Positions 7,682 to 15,657 of a stretch of 34,393 nt of DNA are shown here, piece after piece. The DNA comes from Pseudonocardiales bacterium (GTDB taxonomy: Bacteria; Actinomycetota; Actinomycetes; Mycobacteriales; Pseudonocardiaceae), in assembly GCA_003244245.1 (NCBI GenBank), contig QHBY01000082.1, positions 19,633 through 54,025 on the forward strand, in the 5' to 3' direction. The notes under the pieces were generated by a model. It worked only from the letters and a program-made list of their open reading frames with translations, ran no database searches and was not told the DNA's origin. Numbering within the stretch: the first letter of the stretch is position 1; each line of letters begins with the position of its first letter. The translations under genes and the position numbers were made by a program.

Positions 7682-8533
7682 ATGCGTGTGTCCTTCGAGA
7701 CGGTCAACGGCGTGCACACACGGATCCTCGCAGCCGGCGATGGCCCGGACAGCCTCATCGCGATCCATGGTGGCGGGCTCACCGCAGACGTGTATGTACG
7801 CAACTTGGACGCGCTGGGTCGTGATCGGCTTGTGCTCGCCCCTGATCTGCCGAACTCCGGCTTCAGCGGTGAGTTGCCGGGCGCAGGTCCGTTCCTTCCG
7901 CGGTTACGGGACTTCCTACTCGAATTTGCTGACAGGTTCGCATCGGGTCGCTGCGCGCTCCTGGGCAACTCGCTCGGTGCCCAGATGGCGGTTCTTTTGC
8001 ACCTGGCGGATCCAGTGCGATTCGGGGAATTAGTACTGACGCCATCCGCCACCGCCTTTCACGAAGGCAAGCAGCTTCAGACGGCGCTACAAGACACGCT
8101 CTCGCGAAGTATGCCAGCGACGGGCAGCGCGATCGACATGAGACGCGAGTTCGAGGGCCTCCGCTACCTCTGCCCCTCCCTCACGGACGCTAGCGACATC
8201 CTCACGTCCTTGGCGACGGCCCACGCATTGCCCCATTACGGCCCAAGACTTCGGTCGATGCTCCTTGATCTCACAGACCTGTCCCGTAACGGCGAGTACT
8301 ACGTAGCCGATCGCCTGGCGGAGATCACCGCGCGAGTACTAATAGTTTGGGGTCGCCGAGATCCCCGCACTGTGTACTCCGACATTCAATCTCGGGTAGC
8401 ACATCTGCAAAACACTGCGATGGTCACATTCGACGATGCAGGGCACATGCCGTTCCTGGAGGACCCGGACCGTTTCAACCGGACCGTGGCGGCGTTTCTC
8501 GTCTCGGTCGGCGGCACCGCGCCTACCATCTAA
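7682..8533 (+). CDS. Alpha/beta hydrolase, MhpC/BphD-like
   Basis: This is a cytoplasmic alpha/beta-hydrolase-fold enzyme of 283 aa. The oxyanion segment is IAIHGGGL (near residue 30), the nucleophile is Ser97 in GNSLG, the acid Asp227 in WGRRDP, and the base His255 in AGHMPFLEDP. The HGGG plus GNSLG pair is typical of meta-cleavage C-C hydrolases (MhpC, BphD, HsaD), but esterases and lactonases of the same fold share it. It follows the liv1 operon by 80 bp and probably belongs to the same catabolic unit, perhaps releasing a hydroxy-acid from a larger imported compound (inference). An IS1380 element sits exactly at its stop codon without changing the protein. AGAGAGG lies upstream of the ATG. 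Confidence 0.85.
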   Translation: MRVSFETVNGVHTRILAAGDGPDSLIAIHGGGLTADVYVRNLDALGRDRLVLAPDLPNSGFSGELPGAGPFLPRLRDFLLEFADRFASGRCALLGNSLGAQMAVLLHLADPVRFGELVLTPSATAFHEGKQLQTALQDTLSRSMPATGSAIDMRREFEGLRYLCPSLTDASDILTSLATAHALPHYGPRLRSMLLDLTDLSRNGEYYVADRLAEITARVLIVWGRRDPRTVYSDIQSRVAHLQNTAMVTFDDAGHMPFLEDPDRFNRTVAAFLVSVGGTAPTI

Positions 8534-8534
8534 G
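8530..8534. repeat. Target site duplication CTAAG, left copy
   Basis: CTAAG occurs directly before the left inverted repeat and again at 10192-10196 directly after the right inverted repeat. It includes the TAA stop of the hydrolase. Confidence 0.85.
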
Positions 8535-10191
8535 CCTCGATCCGTGGACAGGTAGCCGCTGCTCGGCGCGTTGATCACGTGAAAGTGCCTTCTGGATCGG
8601 AAGAATCGGGAGTGTCGAGTTCCTGATCCGGTCCGAGCCAAAAGGCACTGATAGTGAAGCTACCTGATGTGTGGACGCGGGCTACGCCGATCTTCGATGA
8701 CGACAACCTGGTGTCATTTGCGGGCTTGGTGCCGGTGATGGCGCTCGCGGAGCGGGCGGGCCTGTCCGAGCTGATCGGTGAGCGGGTCCGGTTCCGGTCC
8801 ACGAAAGTCGCCTCGGCGGGGGTGAACCCGGCCGGGAAGCTGACTTCGATCATCGCCGGGATGGCCACGGGCGCGGACTGTATCGACGACCTGGAGGTGA
8901 TCCGCGCCGGCGGGATGAAGCAGATCTTCGGCGGGGTTTACGCGGCGGCGACGTTGGGCCAGCTGCTGCGCGAGTTCAGCCACGGCCACAGCCTGCAGCT
9001 GGCCTCGGTGGCGCGGGCGCATCTGGTCAACCTCGTGCAGCACAGCGATCTGCTGCCCGGCCTGCACCGGCAGGCCTATGTGGACATCGACTCGGTGCTG
9101 CGCCCGGTCTACGGACACCACAAGCAGGGCGCCTCCTACGGACACACCAAGATCGCCGGCAAGCAGATCCTGCGCAAGGGCCTGTCGCCGCTGATCACCA
9201 CGATCAGCACCGAGACCGGTGCACCGGTGGTGGCCGGGATCCGGTTGCGGGCCGGACGAGCGGGTTCGGGCAAGGGTGCGGCGACGATGGTCGCGGACGC
9301 GATCCGCACTGCCCGGTCGGCCGGCGCCACCGGCGAGGTTCTGGTGCGTGGTGACTCGGCCTACGGCTCGGGCGCCGTGGTCAACGCCTGCGTTGCTGCT
9401 GGTGCCCGGTTCTCGCTTGTGCTCACCAAAAACCCGGCAGTGGCCCGCGCCATCGCCTCGATCGGCGAGGATGAGTGGAGCCCGGTGCACTACCCCGGCG
9501 CGGTCACCGACCCCGACACCGGCGAGTTGATCTCCGACGCGCAAGTCGCCGAAGTGCCCTTCACCGCGTTTGCAAGCACGAAGACACCGGCGACCGCCCG
9601 GCTGATCGTGCGCAGGGTTCGTGACCGCGCCAGGACCGAGGAGTTGTTCCCGGTCTGGCGCCACCATCCGTTCTTCACCAACAGCATCGAGTCGACCTCG
9701 GCCGCGGATATCATCCACCGTCGTCACGCGATCATCGAGACCGTGCACTCCGATCTGATCGACGGCCCGCTGTCCGGCATGCCCTCCGGGCGGTTCGCCG
9801 CCAACAGTGCGTGGGCGATCTGCGCCGCGATCTGTCACAACTTGCTGCGCGCCGCCGGCACGGTGATCGGCGGCGCGCATGCCGTGGCCCGCGGCGCCAC
9901 CCTGCGCCGCCAGATCGTGACCGTCCCGGCCCGGCTCGCCCGTCCGGCTCGCCGCCGCGTGCTGCATCTACCCGCGCACTGGCCCTGGGCCGACCAATGG
10001 AGCACCCTCTGGAACGCCGGGACCGGGCCACCAGCCACGGTCTGAACCATCCACCATCCACCGCCCACCGGGCACGACCGGAACCACCGTGGAACAGCTG
10101 GGCAGACCAGCAGCCTGAACACGCCCACCCCCAGTCGAAGATCAACTACACAACTACAAGATCACCCAGGCCATCGATCCACGGATCGAGG
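8535..10191 (+). mobile_element. Complete IS1380-family element, copy 1
   Basis: The ends are CCTCGATCCGTGGA (8535-8548) and its perfect inverse TCCACGGATCGAGG (10178-10191), flanked by the 5-bp duplication CTAAG. The length is 1657 bp with one transposase gene, as expected for IS1380. Since duplication and repeats are intact, this was a simple transposition with no later rearrangement. Confidence 0.9.
8654..10045 (+). CDS. IS1380-family transposase (copy 1)
   Basis: This is a DDE transposase of the IS1380 group, 463 aa. Catalytic residues are visible in VDIDSVLRPVYGHHKQG (first Asp), VRGDSAYGSG (second Asp) and HAIIETVHSDL (Glu). The C-terminal LPAHWPWADQW ending is typical of actinobacterial members. 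GTG 8654 is preceded by AAAAGG. It shares the overall plan, but not close sequence, with the second IS1380 transposase at 32915-34246, and their inverted repeats also differ, so they are separate elements and not duplicate copies. Confidence 0.93.
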   Translation: MKLPDVWTRATPIFDDDNLVSFAGLVPVMALAERAGLSELIGERVRFRSTKVASAGVNPAGKLTSIIAGMATGADCIDDLEVIRAGGMKQIFGGVYAAATLGQLLREFSHGHSLQLASVARAHLVNLVQHSDLLPGLHRQAYVDIDSVLRPVYGHHKQGASYGHTKIAGKQILRKGLSPLITTISTETGAPVVAGIRLRAGRAGSGKGAATMVADAIRTARSAGATGEVLVRGDSAYGSGAVVNACVAAGARFSLVLTKNPAVARAIASIGEDEWSPVHYPGAVTDPDTGELISDAQVAEVPFTAFASTKTPATARLIVRRVRDRARTEELFPVWRHHPFFTNSIESTSAADIIHRRHAIIETVHSDLIDGPLSGMPSGRFAANSAWAICAAICHNLLRAAGTVIGGAHAVARGATLRRQIVTVPARLARPARRRVLHLPAHWPWADQWSTLWNAGTGPPATV

Positions 10192-10240
10192 CTAAGGGCG
10201 CATCATTGACAGACAGTTCGGCGCGTTCCAACATTTGTGC
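10046..10240. other. IS1380 right end and junction
   Basis: This holds the untranslated right end of the IS1380 element with its inverted repeat to 10191, the CTAAG duplication, and 44 bases of old hydrolase downstream sequence. I see no gene. Confidence 0.6.
10192..10196. repeat. Target site duplication CTAAG, right copy
   Basis: This is the right copy of the IS1380 target duplication, directly adjoining the right inverted repeat. It marks where native sequence resumes after the element. Confidence 0.85.
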
Positions 10241-10453
10241 ATGCCGCAGCTTGCGATCGTGGCGATCCTCACCGTCGCCGCCCTTACCACTGTGGACCTT
10301 CCATTGGCGGCATCGGCCTTTGGCGCGCTTGTGCTCTTTGTGTGGGCACCCCTCGTGATCTCTCGGCCGGCAGCCGACCTGATCGTCAAACGGCTGAAGA
10401 ATACGGTGAATGCGTCGTTCGCGGACTGGCAGGACGAGTACTCCAGGCTGTAG
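10241..10453 (+). CDS. Small membrane protein, unknown
   Basis: This is a possible small gene of about 70 aa. The first 40 residues (PQLAIVAILTVAALTT..., then FGALVLFVWAPLVI) look like two transmembrane helices. A charged tail rich in Lys, Arg, Asp and Glu follows and ends DEYSRL. Before the IS1380 insertion it would have started about 45 bp after the hydrolase stop, in the same frame. No good ribosome-binding site is visible before the ATG at 10241; the track uses a TTG at 10235. I do not recognise the family. The clean hydrophobic/charged division argues for a real protein, the weak start against. Confidence 0.35.
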   Translation: MPQLAIVAILTVAALTTVDLPLAASAFGALVLFVWAPLVISRPAADLIVKRLKNTVNASFADWQDEYSRL

Positions 10454-10688
10454 CGGCCACCAAGGGTCGGCAAGGTCGTGATCTTGGGTGTGTAGTCGGG
10501 TGAACACGCCGGTGATGGTGCAGACGCGGACGGGCACGGCGCCGCTTGTGATCATGAAGGTAGCGCTACACCGTCGCGGTCATCTCGGCTGCGATCTCGG
10601 AGCGGCTCATGAACTGCCTCCGGAGGCCTCAACCAATTTGGCGTCAGTCGTGCTTCGTCCAGACCTCTCAGGCGTTGAGATAGCAGCA
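10454..10688. other. Non-coding region upstream of leuB-like operon
   Basis: I see no gene. It contains the palindrome GTAGCGCTAC at 10560-10569. Near 10477-10500, GTGATCTTG and TGTGTAGT resemble sequence just inside the right end of the IS1380 element, so part may be an old IS end. Confidence 0.35.
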
Positions 10689-10717
10689 TTGCATCATCAA
10701 TATTCTACCGCTACTCT
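10689..10717 (+). promoter_or_regulatory. Candidate promoter of the leuB-like/dehydrogenase operon
   Basis: TTGCAT (10689-10694), a 17-nt spacer and TACTCT (10712-10717) lie just upstream of the first gene at 10741. Spacing is right and both hexamers are moderate matches. Confidence 0.45.
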
Positions 10718-10740
10718 GATGACCTACGGCGGGAGCGCAC

Positions 10741-11772
10741 ATGGATGTTTTGGCACTGACCGGCGACGGAATCGGCCCGGAGGTGATGGCTTCGGCGTTG
10801 ACTGTGGTTGGCGAGCTTGACCTCGGATGGAATGTTGATCTCCGACCGGATGTCAACAGCAGTACGTGGCTTGAGACTGGGAGCGCGCTTCCGGACGATC
10901 TCATCCGCGATATTCAGGGCGGCGCATACGGCGCGATCCTGTTCGGCGCAGTTGGTGATCCGCGTGCCCCGGAGGGTGTTGTTGAGCGCCATATCCTGCT
11001 ACGTTTGCGTTTCGTTCTTGATCTTGGCCTTAATATTCGTCCCCTACGCCTGCCGCGAGGGGTCTCCTCGCCGCTGGCCAGTGGCGCGCGCATTGACGCG
11101 GTGGTTGTCCGGGAGAACACCGAGGGCGCCTATTCGGGTCTCGGAGGTCTGATGCGATCCGGCCAGCCGATGGAGACGGCGGTCACGGTGTCCGTCACGA
11201 CACGCTTCGGCGTTGAGCGGGCTTTGCGTCATGCGGTGTCCTTGGCCGAGCGTCGATCTGGTCGATTGACACTCGTGCATAAGGCGAACGTCCTTCAAGA
11301 CGAGGGCGGTCTCTGGCGGCGGGTTGCCGAAGAGGTCGCGAGTGGTATTCCCGGCGTCACGTTGAGCTACCAGCACGCTGATCTGGCTGCGATGCGGCTG
11401 ATGCTCGATCCCGAGTCGTATGACGTCATCGTGACTGACAACCTGTTCGGTGACTTGCTTACGGACCTGGGCGCGGGGTTGAGCGGTGGCATTGGGCTTG
11501 CGCCATCGGCCAATATCAATCCGGCCAGTGGCCTCGCGCTTTTCGAACCGGTTCATGGATCGGCACCGGATATAGCTGGCCGCGGCGTAGCGAATCCACT
11601 TGCCATGATTCGGTGTGTCGGGCTGGCGGCCGAGCACGTCGGCCAGGCGGGCGCGGCGGCCGTCATTGAAGCTGCCACCGACGCCGTTGCAGTTGACACA
11701 GACCGCCGATCCACAGCGGAAATCACCGACGCTGTGCTTGCCGCATTGAGTTTCGATCGTCAAATCGTCTAA
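10741..11772 (+). CDS. 3-isopropylmalate dehydrogenase-like beta-decarboxylating dehydrogenase (LeuB paralogue)
   Basis: This is an NAD(P)-dependent enzyme of the isocitrate/isopropylmalate dehydrogenase family that oxidises a 3-substituted malate and removes CO2 to leave a 2-oxoacid. The 343-aa length fits LeuB. It shows GDGIGPE at the N-terminus, the substrate loop ERHILLRLRF with NIRP, Arg124 in RENTEGAYSG, the HKANVL lysine, metal-site DNLFGDLLTDLGAG, and the NAD-loop EPVHGSAPDIAG. The hydrophobic LLRLR pocket argues for an alkylmalate over isocitrate or tartrate. It resembles mycobacterial LeuB closely but heads a catabolic-looking operon, not a leucine operon. GGGAG lies before the ATG. 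Exact substrate is unknown. Confidence 0.87.
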   Translation: MDVLALTGDGIGPEVMASALTVVGELDLGWNVDLRPDVNSSTWLETGSALPDDLIRDIQGGAYGAILFGAVGDPRAPEGVVERHILLRLRFVLDLGLNIRPLRLPRGVSSPLASGARIDAVVVRENTEGAYSGLGGLMRSGQPMETAVTVSVTTRFGVERALRHAVSLAERRSGRLTLVHKANVLQDEGGLWRRVAEEVASGIPGVTLSYQHADLAAMRLMLDPESYDVIVTDNLFGDLLTDLGAGLSGGIGLAPSANINPASGLALFEPVHGSAPDIAGRGVANPLAMIRCVGLAAEHVGQAGAAAVIEAATDAVAVDTDRRSTAEITDAVLAALSFDRQIV

Positions 11773-11845
11773 CTGCACCGCTCATACGCCGCGGTTAGCC
11801 GCGAAACCCTTGTCGCGAAGGCGCCGGGGACGGAAGGAAAGCGAC

Positions 11846-12526
11846 GTGGACTACGGAAAAGCCTTCACGGGCCTAGTGACGTGCGACTTGTCTGATGCTT
11901 GCGACGCGCTAGGTGTGCGGTCGGTGACGAGTGGCTCACCTAAGCCCATCTACTCGCCCTGTCGTCCAGTGTGCGGACCAGTCGTCACCCTGGACCTCGA
12001 GGTAGGTGCTGAAGGTTCGGTGGTGATCGGAACGTTGGAGGCCATCGTTTCTGCGGCGGCCGGCAGCGTGATAGTAATTAGTGCGAACGGACATGATGAG
12101 CTGAACACGTGGGGATCGATCGCGGGCAATGTCGCTGTTCAGGAACGCATGGGCGGGGTCGTGATCGATGGGGCGACACGAGATGTCCAGAACATGCGCG
12201 AACTGGACTTACCGACGTACGCAACCGGCACCGCGGTGGCTAGCGTCCGAGGGCGTATCGGGATGAAATCGTACAACGAGCCCATCACCTTTGCAGGCAA
12301 CTCTATCCAGCCGGGATGGATTGTCGCTGCCGACGAGAACGGGGTCGTGTTCTTTCCCGCCGATAGAGCCCGCGACATTTTCCATCACGCCTACAGGGTG
12401 GCCGCATTGGAGCATAAGACCGTCCAAGCGATCCGTCACGGAGCGGACGCGGTCGAGATACACAAGGCGATGCGCTACGACGCGAGCTGGACTGACCAGC
12501 TCGCCGACGACACCTTAGGCGGCTGA
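11846..12526 (+). CDS. RraA / HMG-CHA aldolase-fold protein
   Basis: This 226-aa protein belongs to the RraA-like family, which includes class II 4-hydroxy-4-methyl-2-oxoglutarate / 4-carboxy-4-hydroxy-2-oxoadipate aldolases that release pyruvate. The family core is WGSIAGNVAVQERMGGVVIDG followed by ATRD. I moved the start from 11810 to GTG 11846, with GGAAGGAAAG before it. Known metal-dependent aldolases of the family carry D-X20-R-D; here Arg112-Asp113 are kept, but the upstream Asp is Ser91. The enzyme may therefore have lost metal-dependent aldolase activity or use another ligand. It lies between the LeuB-like and D-hydroxyacid dehydrogenase genes, one base from the latter. An aldolase or decarboxylase role is plausible but unproven. 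Confidence 0.8.
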   Translation: MDYGKAFTGLVTCDLSDACDALGVRSVTSGSPKPIYSPCRPVCGPVVTLDLEVGAEGSVVIGTLEAIVSAAAGSVIVISANGHDELNTWGSIAGNVAVQERMGGVVIDGATRDVQNMRELDLPTYATGTAVASVRGRIGMKSYNEPITFAGNSIQPGWIVAADENGVVFFPADRARDIFHHAYRVAALEHKTVQAIRHGADAVEIHKAMRYDASWTDQLADDTLGG

Positions 12527-12527
12527 A

Positions 12528-13529
12528 GTGGCGCGAGTCGTTCTTTGGCGACCAATGTATGACAGTCGTGGTGCCTCGCTACTGGAGAAGGAGGGTCACA
12601 CGGTGAGCGTCGTCGACTCTTCCGATCCGGTGGAAGTCAGGCAAGCACTGGTCGGTGCTCACGCGCTCTGGGTGAGGACCCCCGAGCGTGTGACGGCGGA
12701 GATACTGGAATCGGGCACTGAACTGGTGGTAGTTAGCACTTCCGGGTTCGGCACCGACAACGTCGATCTTGACGCGGCAACCCGGTTGGGTGTCCTGGTC
12801 GTGAATCATCCGGGCTTTGGCCGGATTCCAGTTGCCGAGCACACCATCCTGCTGCTGCTAGCTGTCGCGAAGCGTCTGGTCTGGTCAGACGGTGCCACTC
12901 GAGACGCGACGGCGTGGGACCGCCGGACAGACCTGCAGCTTTTCGAGCTGGAAGGCAAGAGTGTCGGCATCGTCGGGCTGGGTTTCATCGGTTCCGAAGT
13001 TGCCCGCAAACTCAGCGTCGGCTTCGGTTGCAATGTCATCGGCTACGACCCGGCAGTCGACCGGCGAGTCGTCCATCTGAGCGGCGCGCGGCTCGTTGGC
13101 GGCTTGGACGAATTGCTTGCCGAGTCCGACCTGCTGTGTCTATGCCCAGAACTCAACGACGATTCGCGGGGCATGATCGGCGCACGTGAACTGGCGCTTC
13201 TGCCGCGGGGCGCGGTAGTGGTCAACACTTCCCGCGGTCAGGTCTTGGACTTGGACGCATTGGGTCAGGCGTTGGACTCGGGTCAGGTGTCGGCGGCTGG
13301 CCTCGATGTCGTCTATCCCGAGCCGCTGCCTCAAGATCACCCGCTCCTGTCCGACCCCCGGGTCACGATCACTCCTCACACTGCTGGACTCTCGGTCGAG
13401 ACGAGCGCGCGCTTGGCGCAGTCTGCGGGCGAACAGATCAATTCCGCTTTGCACGGACGAGACCCCGCATATCCGGTCAACCCGCAAGCATGGACCGGCC
13501 CGTTGGCACGCCGCCCCCAGAAGGTTTGA
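12528..13529 (+). CDS. D-2-hydroxyacid dehydrogenase, NAD-dependent
   Basis: This 333-aa enzyme interconverts a D-2-hydroxyacid and its 2-oxoacid with NAD(H). The nucleotide motif is GIVGLGFIGSE (near residues 148-158). The catalytic set is Arg236 in NTSRGQV, Glu265 in YPEPLP and His284 in TPHTAG. It lacks the C-terminal ACT or long regulatory domain of SerA-type phosphoglycerate dehydrogenases, so a general hydroxyacid enzyme is more likely. GTG 12528 begins one base after the RraA-like stop. Its 2-oxoacid substrate or product could be shared with the LeuB-like enzyme and the downstream dehydrogenase complex (inference). Confidence 0.87.
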   Translation: MARVVLWRPMYDSRGASLLEKEGHTVSVVDSSDPVEVRQALVGAHALWVRTPERVTAEILESGTELVVVSTSGFGTDNVDLDAATRLGVLVVNHPGFGRIPVAEHTILLLLAVAKRLVWSDGATRDATAWDRRTDLQLFELEGKSVGIVGLGFIGSEVARKLSVGFGCNVIGYDPAVDRRVVHLSGARLVGGLDELLAESDLLCLCPELNDDSRGMIGARELALLPRGAVVVNTSRGQVLDLDALGQALDSGQVSAAGLDVVYPEPLPQDHPLLSDPRVTITPHTAGLSVETSARLAQSAGEQINSALHGRDPAYPVNPQAWTGPLARRPQKV

Positions 13530-13535
13530 ACCGAC

Positions 13536-14672
13536 GTGGCTTCGGAATCGCCAACGATCCTCCGCGAGGCCAGCGAAGGGCCGCCCAGCGGGTCGGACCG
13601 CAATAGGACCGACCTGCCTTCAGGCGCGCTGCAAATCTTGCGGCCAGATGGCACGCTCCTGCCCGGGAGTGAGGTGCCGTTGACCGACGCTCAGGCCGTC
13701 GAGGCCTATCGGTGGATGTCGATGTCGAAGGCGGTGGACGAGCGGGCGTTCACCATGCAACGCCAAGGGCGCCTGGGCACGTTCTCGCCCACCCGTGGAC
13801 AGGAGGCTTCGGTCGTTGGTTCGGCGCTCGCGCTCACTGTCGGCAAGGACTGGGTGGTTCCGCAGTATCGCGAGCTTGGCGCGGTCCTGATGCATGGCCT
13901 GCCGCTGGAGCAATGGTTTTGCTACTGGATGGGGAATATGACCGGCGGATGGATCCCCGAATCTGTTCGCGTTTTACCGGTGCAGATCGCATTGGCAGCG
14001 CAGATCCCCCACGCTGTCGGCTTGGCTTGGGGGCGCCGCCTGCTGGGCACTGATGAGACGACCATCGTTTACTTCGGTGACGGCGCGTCCTCTGAGGGAG
14101 ACTTTCACGAAGCCGCGAATTTCGCGGGCGTGGTGGATGCGCCCGTCATCTTGTTCCTGCAGAACAACGGATGGGCGATCAGCACGCCGCGTAGCCGACA
14201 AAGCGCTGCGAAGACACTCGCCTCCCGGGCAGAGGGGTATGGAATGCCAGGCGTCATCGTTGATGGCAATGATGTGATGGCTGTCTATGCGGCCACACGC
14301 GACGCCGTGGCCCGTGCGCGGCGGGGGGAGGGTCCCACGCTGATCGAATCGATGACCTATCGGCTCGGACCGCATAACACCGCGGATGACCACACCCGCT
14401 ACGTCGACGCGGATGACTTCGAGGCGTCCAAGGCCCTGGACCCGCTGCCACGTATGTACAGCTATCTCTTATCCGCTGGGCTGTGGGACGAGCGACGGGA
14501 ATCCGAGCTTGCCGAGGAACTGACCAAGTTGGCTCAGGATGCCGCGGAGGCTGCGGAGAAGCGGCGCCCGCAGGCGCGTCAAGTCTTCGACCACGTCTAT
14601 GCGACTCCGCCCAGCCGGCTCATTCGTCAAGCCGAGAACTTACTTGGCCCCAACGTTTTTCCGACGAGTTGA
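13536..14672 (+). CDS. 2-oxoacid dehydrogenase E1 component, alpha subunit
   Basis: This is the thiamine-diphosphate-binding subunit of a heterotetrameric E1 (378 aa). The ThDP motif is present: GDGASSEGDFHEAANF through LQNNGWAIS, with Gly-Asp-Gly about 27 residues before Asn-Asn. The GRLGTFSPTRGQEAS and HGLPLEQWFCYWMGN segments match the Bacillus/archaeal-type PdhA and branched-chain E1 alpha group, not the single-chain AceE type. Whether the substrate is pyruvate, a branched 2-oxoacid or another 2-oxoacid cannot be decided by eye. It is gene four of a seven-gene operon and feeds decarboxylated acyl groups to the E2 encoded downstream. Confidence 0.92.
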   Translation: MASESPTILREASEGPPSGSDRNRTDLPSGALQILRPDGTLLPGSEVPLTDAQAVEAYRWMSMSKAVDERAFTMQRQGRLGTFSPTRGQEASVVGSALALTVGKDWVVPQYRELGAVLMHGLPLEQWFCYWMGNMTGGWIPESVRVLPVQIALAAQIPHAVGLAWGRRLLGTDETTIVYFGDGASSEGDFHEAANFAGVVDAPVILFLQNNGWAISTPRSRQSAAKTLASRAEGYGMPGVIVDGNDVMAVYAATRDAVARARRGEGPTLIESMTYRLGPHNTADDHTRYVDADDFEASKALDPLPRMYSYLLSAGLWDERRESELAEELTKLAQDAAEAAEKRRPQARQVFDHVYATPPSRLIRQAENLLGPNVFPTS

Positions 14673-14679
14673 GCCGTCC

Positions 14680-15657
14680 GTGCCGGTGAAGAACATGATC
14701 GAGGCGATCAATACTGCGCTATTTGATGAGATGCGATCCGACCCGCGGGTGATGGTTCTCGGCGAGGACGTCGGCGCCCTCGGTGGGGTATTTCGTGCCA
14801 CGGAGGGGCTTCAACGGGAGTACGGCGCGCAGCGGGTCGTGGATACCCCGTTGGCCGAAGCCGGGATAATTGGAGCGTCGGTTGGTTTGGCCGTTGCCGG
14901 GCTGGTGCCCGTGCCGGAGATGCAGTTTCTCGGGTTCGCGCATCAGGCATATCACCAGATCGCTGACCAGGTGGCGCGCTTTCGGTTCCGGTCACAAGGT
15001 CGATTCGGATTGCAGATCACTATCCGCGCGCCTTTCGGAGGCGGCGTTCGCACTCCTGAACTGCATGCCGATGCTCTGGAGGCGCAGTTTGCTGCCTGTC
15101 CGGGGCTGAAAGTGGTAGCGCCGGCGACACCGGCTGATGCCTACGGAATGCTCATTAGTGCGATCCGTGATCCGGACCCCGTGCTGTTTCTTGAGCCTTT
15201 ACGGGGGTACCGGCTCGTCAAAGGCGAGGTGCCCAACGACTTGGCCGCAACAACCTTAGGCACGGCTCGACGATCGCGAGAGGGGAGCGATATCACCGTC
15301 ATCGCTTGGAGCGCGGCGGTGCAGCTGGCCGAACAGGCAGCCGAGCGCGCAGCGCAGGAAGGGATCAGCGTCGCGGTTCTCGATCTACGAAGTCTTGTTC
15401 CGCTCGACGTTGCCGGCATCGCGGAGGCCGTCATCCAGACGGGTCGGGCCGTCGTTGTCCAGGAGGCGCCCCAGAGCGGGGGTTTCGCGTCCGAAGTCGT
15501 CGCCACCATCATCGAGGAGGCGTTCTACAACTTGGAGGCGCCGGTATTGCGGGTCAGTGCGCCAGATGCCCCTTACCCGCTACCCGGGGTTGAGCACCAC
15601 TACTTGCCTTCGGTTGAGCGACTTCTCGATGCGATCCGACGCACAGTGCAGTCGTGA
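14680..15657 (+). CDS. 2-oxoacid dehydrogenase E1 component, beta subunit
   Basis: This partner of the alpha subunit completes the E1 decarboxylase. I trimmed the track start (14539) to GTG 14680, 8 nt after the alpha stop, giving MPVKNMIEAINTALFDEM and a family-typical 325 aa; ATG 14695 is an alternative. Landmarks are VLGEDVGALGGVF, DTPLAEAGIIGASVGLA, PEMQFLGFAHQAYHQI, the GGGVRTPELHADALEA segment carrying the active-site His, and the C-terminal VQEAPQSGGF. The stop overlaps the E2 start (GTGA), indicating coupled translation. Confidence 0.92.
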   Translation: MPVKNMIEAINTALFDEMRSDPRVMVLGEDVGALGGVFRATEGLQREYGAQRVVDTPLAEAGIIGASVGLAVAGLVPVPEMQFLGFAHQAYHQIADQVARFRFRSQGRFGLQITIRAPFGGGVRTPELHADALEAQFAACPGLKVVAPATPADAYGMLISAIRDPDPVLFLEPLRGYRLVKGEVPNDLAATTLGTARRSREGSDITVIAWSAAVQLAEQAAERAAQEGISVAVLDLRSLVPLDVAGIAEAVIQTGRAVVVQEAPQSGGFASEVVATIIEEAFYNLEAPVLRVSAPDAPYPLPGVEHHYLPSVERLLDAIRRTVQS

